From positions 1 through 8,103 of the forward strand of contig CALCRD010000031.1 in assembly GCA_937894355.1 (NCBI GenBank): DNA of 8,103 nucleotides. The letters are read 5' to 3'. Source of the DNA: an uncultured Bacillus sp. (GTDB taxonomy: Bacteria; Bacillota; Bacilli; Bacillales; Cytobacillaceae). Positions 1 through 6,496 of the stretch are shown here, in pieces; position 1 is the first letter of the stretch; every line of letters starts with the position of its first letter. The notes below the pieces were generated by a model that saw nothing but the letters and a program-made list of their open reading frames with translations, made no database searches and was not told the origin of the DNA. A program made the position numbers and the translations under genes.

Positions 1-54
1 CCGGACGAAGTACCCCCTGAATGGCATTGCTGCTGGGAATTTACGATAGAGTAA
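1..54 (+). CDS. 3' end of an unidentified upstream gene (partial)
   Basis: Frame 1 is open from the left edge for 17 codons and stops at TAA 52-54. The visible tail is PDEVPPEWHCCWEFTIE. A well-formed terminator hairpin starts 15 bases after the stop, which is where one would expect the end of a transcription unit, and this is the main reason for calling it coding. Frame 2 is also open for 15 codons (stop at 46-48) and frame 3 stops at once, so open length alone proves nothing. I do not recognise the protein from this tail. It is probably unrelated to the cas operon because two hairpin/T-run elements separate them. Confidence 0.4.
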   Translation, partial: PDEVPPEWHCCWEFTIE

Positions 55-68
55 ATAGGATAGATAAA

Positions 69-103
69 CGCTCCTGGGTATATCCCCCGGAGCGATTTTT
101 TTT
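69..103 (+). terminator. Rho-independent terminator after the upstream gene
   Basis: CGCTCC (69-74) pairs with GGAGCG (89-94), and the stem continues past one mismatch with GGG against CCC around a short loop centred on TATAT. An A and then eight T follow (96-103). The opposite strand has no T-run after the stem, so the element acts on + strand transcripts. It would end the transcript of the gene stopping at 54. Confidence 0.85.
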
Positions 104-113
104 GGATTAGACC

Positions 114-164
114 AGTAGGATGTTTGTTTGTTGATGAAACGAAAGACATCCTACTTTGTTTTTT
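114..164 (+). terminator. Second hairpin with T-run, probable tandem terminator
   Basis: AGTAGGATGT (114-123) and ACATCCTACT (146-155) form a perfect 10-bp stem. Inside it, GTTT (126-129) can pair with AAAC (137-140) around a 7-nt loop. TTTG and six T (159-164) follow. The element sits only 10 bases after the first terminator, so it looks like a back-up terminator for the upstream gene. A protein-binding dyad is the alternative, but the T-run favours termination. It lies upstream of the proposed cas promoter and would not act on cas transcripts starting near 215. Confidence 0.6.
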
Positions 165-170
165 AGATTT

Positions 171-210
171 TTTACAAATGACACGCTGTTGTCACGACTA
201 TCCGTATAAT
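171..210 (+). promoter_or_regulatory. Probable cas operon promoter with small dyad
   Basis: A consensus -10 box TATAAT lies at 205-210, about 20 bases before the first Shine-Dalgarno. No good -35 hexamer sits 16-18 bases upstream: TTTACA (171-176) is 28 bases away and TTGTCA (189-194) only 10. The promoter may therefore be weak or activator-dependent. TGACA (179-183) and TGTCA (190-194) form a 5-bp inverted repeat with a 6-bp spacer just upstream of the -10, a position suited to a regulator. The arrangement is seen in the sequence; the function is inferred from placement between the terminators and the operon. Confidence 0.4.
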
Positions 211-230
211 TTAAATTCAGGAAAGGGAAA

Positions 231-302
231 ATGATGGAATTTGTAGAAATAATACAAAAACAAATAGAATCTTCAAAAATTTTAATTATTAGAGGTGGAT
301 AA
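231..302 (+). CDS. Short 23-aa reading frame coupled to cas3 (putative leader peptide)
   Basis: ATG at 231 (or the second ATG at 234) opens a 23-codon frame ending in TAA at 300-302, immediately followed by the cas3 ATG at 303. The peptide begins MMEFVEIIQK and ends KILIIRGG. A purine-rich Shine-Dalgarno, AGGAAAGGG (219-227), lies 3 bases before ATG 231 or 6 before ATG 234, so initiation is plausible. The cas3 Shine-Dalgarno AGAGGTGG (291-298) lies within the last codons, so a ribosome on the short frame would cover and then release at the cas3 start. This suggests translational coupling. It has no recognisable domain, and could instead be chance or the remnant of a longer gene. Function unknown. 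Confidence 0.4.
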   Translation: MMEFVEIIQKQIESSKILIIRGG

Positions 303-2453
303 ATGTTTTATGCTCATTCGCTCGATAATGACTTTGAAAAATGGCAATTATTAAATGAACACCTAAATAATGTTTCGAAACTGGCGGGGGAATTTGCCGA
401 AGTTTTTGGTGCCAGAGAATGGGGTGAGATTATTGGCTTATTGCATGATGCAGGTAAATATTCCCTTGATTTTCAAGCTAGGCTTAAGGGAAGCAATATC
501 AAAGTAGACCATTCAACTGCTGGGGCACAAATTGCTAAAGAGTATTTCCGTGAGTATGGATATTTATTAGGATATGCTATTGTCGGACATCATGGCGGCT
601 TGCCTGATGGTGGAAGTGAAGCTAATGACAGCAGCCTCTGGGGAAGAATGTGTAAACGGCTTTCGCCTTTTGACAGCTTTTTTGATGAAATATACCTGGA
701 ACCAAAGGTACCGCACTTAAATTTAGGCAAACCCAATAAACGGGGTTTTGCTTTGTCTTTTTTTATCCGTATGATTTATTCCTGTCTGGTAGATGCTGAT
801 TTTCTGGATACAGAGAGGTTTTATGCAAGAGAAAAAGCATTAAACCGCAGTAAGTTCCCCACTATAAATGTTTTAGAGGAAAGGCTCAACAAATATGTCG
901 AAGGCATTATAGCCGATTCAGAAGATACGATGGTTAATCATGAACGTGCTCATGTGAGAAATTGTTGTCAACTTAGAGCGGAAAACGATAAGGGACTGTT
1001 TACGTTAAATGTTCCAACAGGTGGTGGAAAAACCCTTTCATCACTTGAATTTGCATTAAAGCACGCTCATAAACATGGCATGAAACGAGTTATATACGCT
1101 GTACCATTTACCAGTATTATTGAACAAAATGCTGCAGTATTCCGAAAAGCGTTAGGAAATGATGCAGTGCTGGAACATCATAGTAACTTTGATTTTACCG
1201 ATGATGAAAATGATTTGAATTACAGCTTGCGCTTGGCTGCGGAAAATTGGGATGCCCCCGTAATAGTTACTACTAATGTGCAGTTCTTTGAGTCTCTCAT
1301 GTCGAATAAATCTTCCTCTTGCCGTAAATTACATAATATAGCCAACAGTGTAATTATTTTGGATGAGGCTCAAACGTTACCTGATCAGCTGCTATTACCC
1401 TGTTTGGCTATATTGGAAGAAATTATAGAACGTTATGGTGCCAGCGTGGTTTTTTGTACCGCTACTCAACCTTATCTGGATGATTTATGGAGTAAGAATA
1501 TAAAACCAGTAGAGATTATTCCTGACACAGAAAGGTTGTACACAGCGCTTAGCCATAGAGTGCGAGTCAAGGATGCAGGAAAGTTAACTGATTCAGAATT
1601 AATTGAACGTCTTATGGCATACAATCAGGTACTTTGTATCGTTAACACGCGCAAACATGCCAAAAAGTTATATGAACTTATGCCGTATTCAGAAGGCAAT
1701 TATCACTTAAGTGCATCTATGTCTCCAGTGCATCGAAGCCAAAAAATTGAAGAAATCCGAAAACGCTTGCAGAGAGGGGAGATTTGCAGAGTAGTTTCTA
1801 CTCAGCTTATTGAAGCTGGTGTTGATATTGATTTTCCTGCAGTGTATAGAGCTATAGCCGGCATTGACTCTATTGCCCAGGCTGCCGGACGTTGCAATCG
1901 GGAAGGAAAAAGAAAAGGAGGGGAGGTATGGGCTTTCCGACCGGAGCAAGGAGTTCCTGATGGATGGTTCCTTCGTATGGCCAATTTAGGCGAAAAGATT
2001 CTAAGGGAACATGATGATCCTTTGTCACCGCAGGCGATTAAGCATTTCTTTGGATTACGGTTCGACCTGGAGGGGGAACTCCTGGACAAGCACATGATTC
2101 TTAAAAAAATTGAACAGAGTTCAAAACAATTACGTTTCCCATTCAGGGAAATAGCTCAAGAATTTAAATTTATTGAAGATTTCACTACACCTATAGTAAT
2201 TGCTTGTCGGGAAGATGGTTGCAGACAATTGATGAAGAAAGCTGAATATAGTGAAACACCCGGAGCATTTGCCAGAAAACTGCAAAAGTATACCGTAAGC
2301 ATTATGCCCTGGGATGCGGCGGATTATGAAAAGGCTGGGATGATACGTAAAGTTGCAGGGCTTTTTAATGTTCTTGAAGATGAACAAATGTATGACGAAA
2401 ACTTAGGCGTTTTACCTGTGAACAAAGCTGATAGCAGAGTGTTCGTTTTTTAA
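303..2453 (+). CDS. cas3: CRISPR-associated nuclease-helicase Cas3, type I-C (HD + DExD/H)
   Basis: Cas3 is recruited by target-bound Cascade, nicks the displaced strand and degrades DNA while translocating with ATP. The 716-residue protein has an N-terminal HD nuclease: H20, the HD pair H48-D49 in LLHDAGK, H70, H96-H97 in VGHHGG, and D164 are the likely metal ligands. An SF2 helicase follows: Walker A PTGGGKT (238-244), DEAQ box (354-357), CTAT motif III (385-388), STQLIEAGVDID (499-510), and motif VI QAAGRCNREG (526-535). A C-terminal domain completes it. The N-terminus MFYAHS matches the usual type I Cas3 start, and AGAGGTGG (291-298) is a good Shine-Dalgarno. Length is near the lower end for fused HD-helicase Cas3, with no motif missing. 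It is the first large gene of the operon, 26 bases before cas5c. Nuclease and helicase halves look intact. Confidence 0.97.
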   Translation: MFYAHSLDNDFEKWQLLNEHLNNVSKLAGEFAEVFGAREWGEIIGLLHDAGKYSLDFQARLKGSNIKVDHSTAGAQIAKEYFREYGYLLGYAIVGHHGGLPDGGSEANDSSLWGRMCKRLSPFDSFFDEIYLEPKVPHLNLGKPNKRGFALSFFIRMIYSCLVDADFLDTERFYAREKALNRSKFPTINVLEERLNKYVEGIIADSEDTMVNHERAHVRNCCQLRAENDKGLFTLNVPTGGGKTLSSLEFALKHAHKHGMKRVIYAVPFTSIIEQNAAVFRKALGNDAVLEHHSNFDFTDDENDLNYSLRLAAENWDAPVIVTTNVQFFESLMSNKSSSCRKLHNIANSVIILDEAQTLPDQLLLPCLAILEEIIERYGASVVFCTATQPYLDDLWSKNIKPVEIIPDTERLYTALSHRVRVKDAGKLTDSELIERLMAYNQVLCIVNTRKHAKKLYELMPYSEGNYHLSASMSPVHRSQKIEEIRKRLQRGEICRVVSTQLIEAGVDIDFPAVYRAIAGIDSIAQAAGRCNREGKRKGGEVWAFRPEQGVPDGWFLRMANLGEKILREHDDPLSPQAIKHFFGLRFDLEGELLDKHMILKKIEQSSKQLRFPFREIAQEFKFIEDFTTPIVIACREDGCRQLMKKAEYSETPGAFARKLQKYTVSIMPWDAADYEKAGMIRKVAGLFNVLEDEQMYDENLGVLPVNKADSRVFVF

Positions 2454-2479
2454 AATTAACTAAACGGTGAGGTGAGAAA

Positions 2480-3145
2480 ATGGGATACGGAATAAGATTA
2501 AAGGTTTGGGGGGATTATGCTTGTTTTACTCGGCCAGAAATGAAAGTGGAAAGGGTGAGCTATGATGTCATGACACCTTCTGCAGCACGGGGTATATTAG
2601 ATGCTATTCATTGGAAACCAGCTATGCGTTGGGTAATCGATAGAATTTCAGTACTAAACAAGATCCGTTTTGACAATTTCAGACGCAATGAAATAAGTGG
2701 GCGCATTTCAGCAAATACAGTTAAGAGGGCAATTAACGGGGCGGAAGTTTTACTGGGTCAGACTATTGAGGATGACCGCCAGCAACGTGCAACTATGATG
2801 CTGCGGGATGTTGCTTATGTTATAGACGCACATTTCGAATTGACAGACAAAGCTGGTTTGGAGGATAGTGCAGAAAAGCACTACAACATATTTTTACGCC
2901 GTGCCAGACAGGGCCAGTGTTTCCATCGACCTTATTTTGGCTGCCGCGAATTTCCTGTTAAATTTCAGCTGTTGGAAAACAATGAGACACCTCTATCGTA
3001 TTACGCAAATGATGAGGAGAAAGATTTGGGCTGGATATTACATGACATAGATTTTAATGATAATATGACATCCAAATTCTTTCGAGCTATTATGCGGTAC
3101 GGAGTTATAGAGATCCCTGCTATGAATAGGGAGGGGATTCAGTGA
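2480..3145 (+). CDS. cas5c: Type I-C Cascade subunit and pre-crRNA endonuclease Cas5c (Cas5d)
   Basis: In type I-C there is no Cas6; Cas5c cuts pre-crRNA at the 3' base of the repeat hairpin and stays on the 5' handle. The 221-residue protein shows the family start YGIRLKVWGDYACFTRPEMK (3-22) and the segments SAARGILDAIHWKPAMRW (34-51) and RQGQCFHRPYFGCREFP (143-159). The KH pair in EKHYNIF is K133-H134, matching the catalytic Lys-His reported for Bacillus halodurans Cas5d. The third reported residue there, Tyr46, appears to align with H44 here. From memory, Desulfovibrio-type I-C proteins also carry AIHWKP, so this is probably subfamily variation. The start is set by GAGGTGA (2469-2475), part of a GTGAGGTGAG string also found before cas1. 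Its stop overlaps the cas8c start by 4 bases. Confidence 0.96.
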   Translation: MGYGIRLKVWGDYACFTRPEMKVERVSYDVMTPSAARGILDAIHWKPAMRWVIDRISVLNKIRFDNFRRNEISGRISANTVKRAINGAEVLLGQTIEDDRQQRATMMLRDVAYVIDAHFELTDKAGLEDSAEKHYNIFLRRARQGQCFHRPYFGCREFPVKFQLLENNETPLSYYANDEEKDLGWILHDIDFNDNMTSKFFRAIMRYGVIEIPAMNREGIQ

Positions 3146-4929
3146 TAATACAGTCTCTACATGATTATTATGAAAGATTAAGTAATGATTCTGAATCAGG
3201 TGTTGCACCTAGTGGTTATTGTAGTGCCAAGGTTTACTTTGCTTTTAATTTATCGGCTTCAGGTGAACTTTTAGATATTCTTCCCTTGTATGAAACTAAG
3301 GGTCAGAAAAAAATAGCACTAGATATGCTGGTCCCCGAACAGGTGAAGAAGACCTCTGGGATCAATCCCAATTTCTTATGTGATAACAGTGCTTATGTCT
3401 TGGGGTTGGACAATAAAGGCAAACCAAAAAGAACAATAGACTCTCATACCTCTTTTCGAGATTTGCACAGACGGGTTTTCGAAAGGGTAGAGGATGAAGG
3501 GGCAAATGCAATTATGAAATTCCTGGAGTTCAGAGAATCAGGAAAAGCTGATGAACAGGTTATTCAGGATATGCTTGAACCCTTACTTGAAGGTGGCAAT
3601 ATAGTTTTTAAGTTAGATGGAACTAATGGTTATATACATGATAGGCCTAAAGTTAAAAAGGCCTGGGCTTCTTATAAAGAACAACAGCTTGGAAAAGCAT
3701 ATGTAAGTCAATGTCTGGTTACTGGCGAGACCTCACCCATAGCTCTTTTGCATCCTTCGATAAAAGGAGTATCAGGAGCACAATCATCAGGGGCTTCAAT
3801 TGTTTCATTTAATGATGATGCTTATATTTCATATAATAAAAAACAAAGTTATAATGCACCAGTTTCGGTTAATGCCACTTTTGCTTATACTACAGCATTA
3901 AACTATCTGCTTGCCAGTAAAAGAAACAGATTGCAAATTGGAGATGCCACTACAGTATTTTGGGCTGATCGAGAAGAAGAGGAGAATTTAATAGCCGCAT
4001 TTTTTGATCCACCCGAAGAGGATGCCAAATCAGAAAACTCTATGTATTATTCCGATACTCAAAAAATACGGGATATACTTTTACAGTTGCGTGATGGAAA
4101 AAAACCAGCGAATAGTGAAATTGATGAAAAGACTCACTTTTGTATACTAGGTTTATCACCTAATGCAGCTAGAATTTCTATTCGCTATTACTACGAGGGT
4201 GAGTTTGGATTGCTGATGGAAAATGTGGGGCGTCACTATGGAGATATGTCAATTATTCTGCCCAAAGATTATCGGCATCCATTTCCGGCTATTTGGCGTA
4301 TTTTAAAAGAAATAGCTACTCTGGGGAAAAGTGAAAATATTCCCAGCATACTTTCTGGAGCATTAATGCGAGCAGTACTAAGTGGAGGACCTTATCCAAG
4401 AAGTCTTTATACGGCAATACTATCCCGCATACGAGCGGATCAATCTAAAAAGGATAAAACAGGAAAACCAATAAACCATATTAATCCTATTAGGGCAGGC
4501 ATAATAAAGGCTTGTCTGATGCGCCAGGCAAGAATTTATGGACAAAAGGAAAAGGAGAAGATGCTTACTATGAGTCTTAACGAAGAATCATCCAATCAGG
4601 GTTATATTTTAGGGCGATTATTTGCTCTGCTGGAAAGAGCCCAGGAACAAGCATCAGGCGGCAATCTGAATTCAACTATTCGGGATCGTTATTTTGGGTC
4701 AGCATCGGCAACACCTGCTTCGGTGTTTCCCATACTATTAAGATTGTCGCAGCATCATATTAGCAAGGCTGAATATGGATATGCTATTGACCGGCAGATA
4801 CAGGAAGTTTTGAATCTAATTGATGGAACGGCAGGTTTCCCGAAACATCTAAATCTGGATGATCAAGGTTTTTTTATGCTTGGTTACTATCAGCAAAGAC
4901 AAGCATTTTACTCAAAAAAAGAAGCGTAA
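3142..4929 (+). CDS. cas8c: Type I-C Cascade large subunit Cas8c (Csd1)
   Basis: Cas8c is the large subunit that reads the PAM and helps open target DNA in the Cascade complex. The 595-residue protein has typical Csd1 segments: an N-terminal LHDYYERL (6-13), NSAYVLGLD (82-90), CLVTGE (191-196), the stretch HPSIKGVSGAQSSGASIVSF (204-223), LSPNAARISIRYYYEG (338-353) and, near the middle, GGPYPRSLY (415-423). Translation starts at GTG 3142 in a GTGA overlap with the cas5c stop, which implies coupled translation; AGGGAGG (3128-3134) lies 7 bases upstream. The C-terminal 120 or so residues correspond to the small subunit Cas11c, which is probably also made separately from an internal start. The gene is full length with no frame break. 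cas7c follows after 15 bases. Confidence 0.95.
   Translation: MIIQSLHDYYERLSNDSESGVAPSGYCSAKVYFAFNLSASGELLDILPLYETKGQKKIALDMLVPEQVKKTSGINPNFLCDNSAYVLGLDNKGKPKRTIDSHTSFRDLHRRVFERVEDEGANAIMKFLEFRESGKADEQVIQDMLEPLLEGGNIVFKLDGTNGYIHDRPKVKKAWASYKEQQLGKAYVSQCLVTGETSPIALLHPSIKGVSGAQSSGASIVSFNDDAYISYNKKQSYNAPVSVNATFAYTTALNYLLASKRNRLQIGDATTVFWADREEEENLIAAFFDPPEEDAKSENSMYYSDTQKIRDILLQLRDGKKPANSEIDEKTHFCILGLSPNAARISIRYYYEGEFGLLMENVGRHYGDMSIILPKDYRHPFPAIWRILKEIATLGKSENIPSILSGALMRAVLSGGPYPRSLYTAILSRIRADQSKKDKTGKPINHINPIRAGIIKACLMRQARIYGQKEKEKMLTMSLNEESSNQGYILGRLFALLERAQEQASGGNLNSTIRDRYFGSASATPASVFPILLRLSQHHISKAEYGYAIDRQIQEVLNLIDGTAGFPKHLNLDDQGFFMLGYYQQRQAFYSKKEA
4544..4560 (+). promoter_or_regulatory. Internal ribosome binding site for cas11c
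   Basis: Two overlapping Shine-Dalgarno-like cores, AAGGA (4546-4550) and AAGGAG (4552-4557), sit inside cas8c just before two in-frame ATGs. The encoded Cas8c residues here are QKEKEK (468-473), a low-constraint linker that can accommodate a binding site between the Cas8c body and its C-terminal helical domain. Strength and position are seen in the sequence; the role is inferred from known type I-C biology. Confidence 0.65.
4561..4929 (+). CDS. cas11c: Embedded small subunit Cas11c, internal start within cas8c
   Basis: Type I-C loci were reported to make the small subunit Cas11 from an internal start in cas8c (work on the Desulfovibrio vulgaris system); it lines the belly of Cascade and stabilises the R-loop. 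Here the purine run AAAAGGAAAAGGAGAAG (4544-4560) lies directly before in-frame ATG codons at 4561 (Met474 of Cas8c) and 4570 (Met477). Translation from them gives 122 or 119 residues, about the expected size, starting MLTMSLNEE or MSLNEE. The product would be mostly helical, with GYILGRLFALLERAQ near its start. AAAGGA (4545-4550) is 10 bases from ATG 4561 and GGAG (4554-4557) is 12 bases from ATG 4570, so the exact start is uncertain. It shares the cas8c frame and stop, so six-frame ORF calling does not separate it. Confidence 0.75.
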   Translation: MLTMSLNEESSNQGYILGRLFALLERAQEQASGGNLNSTIRDRYFGSASATPASVFPILLRLSQHHISKAEYGYAIDRQIQEVLNLIDGTAGFPKHLNLDDQGFFMLGYYQQRQAFYSKKEA

Positions 4930-4944
4930 GGGAGGAAAACTATA

Positions 4945-5808
4945 ATGTCAACAGCTATTGAAAATCGGTACGAATTTGTACTTTTCTATGATGTGGAGAA
5001 TGGAAATCCGAATGGTGACCCAGATGCTGGCAACATGCCTCGTATTGACCCGGAAACAAGTTTTGGCCTGGTTAGCGATGTTTGCCTTAAACGAAAGATT
5101 CGTAATTATGTAGCTCTTGCCCGTGAAGGTCAAGCCGGTTATGAGATATACGTCCAGGAAGGGGCAGTATTAAACCAGCAACATGCTAAAGCTTATGTCG
5201 CAAAAGGACTTGATCCAAAAGTTAAGTTGAAAGCCAGCGAAATAACTGACGCAAAACTCAAAAAATTTATGTGTGATAATTTTTTTGATATTCGTACTTT
5301 CGGAGCAGTTATGTCAACCGAAGTAAACTGTGGTCAGGTAAGAGGGCCGGTACAGTTAACATTTTCCCGTAGCATAGATCCGATAGTACCACAGGAGATT
5401 ACTATAACTCGTATGGCAGTTACTAATGAGAAGGATCTTGAAAAAGAGCGCGCCATGGGGAGAAAACATATAGTTAATTATGCTCTCTATCGGATGGAAG
5501 GTTTTATATCTGGACCTCTAGCGCAACAAACCGGATTTTCCGAAGAGGATTTGAATTTGCTTTGGGAAGCGTTGATCAATATGTTTGATCATGATCGCTC
5601 AGCTGCTCGAGGTAAGATGTCCAGTCGGAAGCTCTTTGTTTTTAAGCATGATAGCAAGTTGGGTAATGTACCTGCAAACCGACTTTTTGATTGTATAACT
5701 GCTAACAGAATTGATGTAACAACTCCAGCAAGAGCCTTTAAAGATTATAAAATAACTTTAGATAGTGAGGCAGTGCCTCAGGGGGTAACCGTGAGTGAAT
5801 TACTCTAA
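4945..5808 (+). CDS. cas7c: Type I-C Cascade backbone subunit Cas7c (Csd2)
   Basis: Cas7c coats the crRNA spacer as the repeated RRM-fold backbone of Cascade; about seven copies are present in characterised I-C complexes. The 287-residue protein has the family signature GNPNGDPDAGNMPRID (20-35) after a first beta strand (YEFVLFYDVE, 9-18), then FGLVSDVCLKRKIRNYV (40-56), FFDIRTFGAVMS (113-124), GQVRGPVQLTFSRSIDPI (130-147) and DHDRSAARGKMSSRKL (215-230). Length is usual for Csd2. GGAGG (4931-4935) gives a strong Shine-Dalgarno 9 bases before ATG 4945, suited to the highest subunit demand in the operon. The gene lies 15 bases after cas8c and overlaps cas4 by 14 bases. No irregularity is seen. 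Confidence 0.97.
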   Translation: MSTAIENRYEFVLFYDVENGNPNGDPDAGNMPRIDPETSFGLVSDVCLKRKIRNYVALAREGQAGYEIYVQEGAVLNQQHAKAYVAKGLDPKVKLKASEITDAKLKKFMCDNFFDIRTFGAVMSTEVNCGQVRGPVQLTFSRSIDPIVPQEITITRMAVTNEKDLEKERAMGRKHIVNYALYRMEGFISGPLAQQTGFSEEDLNLLWEALINMFDHDRSAARGKMSSRKLFVFKHDSKLGNVPANRLFDCITANRIDVTTPARAFKDYKITLDSEAVPQGVTVSELL

Positions 5809-6478
5809 CAGATATCAGGAAGACGAACTCTTAGCCATTTCCGGTTTGCAGCATATTGCCTTTTGCGAACGCCAGTGGGCATTGATCCATATTGAACAAC
5901 AATGGAACGAAAATGTCCGAACAGCTGAAGGCAGAGTAATACATGAGCGTGTGCATGATCCAGATTATAAGGCCCATAAACCGGGTGTTTTTGTTGTGCG
6001 CAGTATGCCATTGCGGTCATTTACACTTGGATTATACGGGGAAGCTGATGTAGTCGAATTTATTCCGCAGTCTGACGACAAGGGTATTCGTTTACCAAAG
6101 AAAGAGGGACTATATCTGCCGCGTCCGGTAGAGTACAAAAGGGGAAAGTCCAAAAAGGGAGATTATGATCGGCTGCAATTGTGTGCCCAGGCTCTATGTT
6201 TGGAAGAAATGCTTGGTTGCAACATTCAAGAGGCGTATTTGTTTTATGCGGAAACACGCAGAAGAGAGGTTGTAAAGCTAGGACAGGAACTTCGAGAGCA
6301 TGTCTGCAACTTATCAGAACATATGCATCGGCTTTACCGGGAAGGAATTACACCACTCCCGGATATGAAGCTTAGCGTCTGTAAAAACTGCTCAATGGAA
6401 AATGTGTGTCTGCCCCGGATTCGTGCGAAACGTAGCGTAAAAGCGTACTGGAGCGAAATATTAGATACTGATACATAA
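5795..6478 (+). CDS. cas4: CRISPR adaptation exonuclease Cas4 (RecB-type, 4Fe-4S)
   Basis: Cas4 works with Cas1-Cas2 to trim prespacers and to ensure that they come from beside a correct PAM. The 227-residue protein carries the PD-(D/E)XK RecB-type core: H50, D85 in YGEAD, E113 and K115 in PVEYKRGK, and Q128 in DRLQLCAQ. The four iron-sulphur cysteines are C24 in HIAFCERQW, then C196, C199 and C205 in the C-terminal VCKNCSMENVC segment. All catalytic and cluster residues are present. Translation is taken from GTG 5795, supported by AGGGGG (5780-5785) 9 bases upstream and by the family-like start DELLAISGLQHIAFCERQ. This start overlaps the end of cas7c by 14 bases. An 18-base gap leads to cas1. 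Confidence 0.95.
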   Translation: MNYSNRYQEDELLAISGLQHIAFCERQWALIHIEQQWNENVRTAEGRVIHERVHDPDYKAHKPGVFVVRSMPLRSFTLGLYGEADVVEFIPQSDDKGIRLPKKEGLYLPRPVEYKRGKSKKGDYDRLQLCAQALCLEEMLGCNIQEAYLFYAETRRREVVKLGQELREHVCNLSEHMHRLYREGITPLPDMKLSVCKNCSMENVCLPRIRAKRSVKAYWSEILDTDT

Positions 6479-6496
6479 TAAAAGTGAGGTGAGTAC

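Noticed and set aside
1707..2387. Minus-strand open frames across the 3' half of cas3 (1707-1949, 1802-2095, 2130-2387)
   Set aside because: They lie inside a strongly recognisable cas3, overlap each other, have Ser/Pro/Arg-rich antisense-type composition and no Shine-Dalgarno or family resemblance.
2868..3050. 60-codon + frame inside cas5c
   Set aside because: It lies wholly in an alternative frame of cas5c over its conserved catalytic segment; no domain, and the composition is that of a shadow frame.
4948..5133. Minus-strand frame over the start of cas7c
   Set aside because: Antisense to the conserved GNPNGDPDAGN signature, with no recognisable product or ribosome site.
5805..6375. Frames on both strands inside cas4 (5805-6020, 5965-6153, 6060-6257 on minus; 6181-6375 on plus)
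   Set aside because: They overlap the intact cas4 with all catalytic and cluster residues; none has a start signal or family likeness, so no anti-CRISPR or small gene is claimed.
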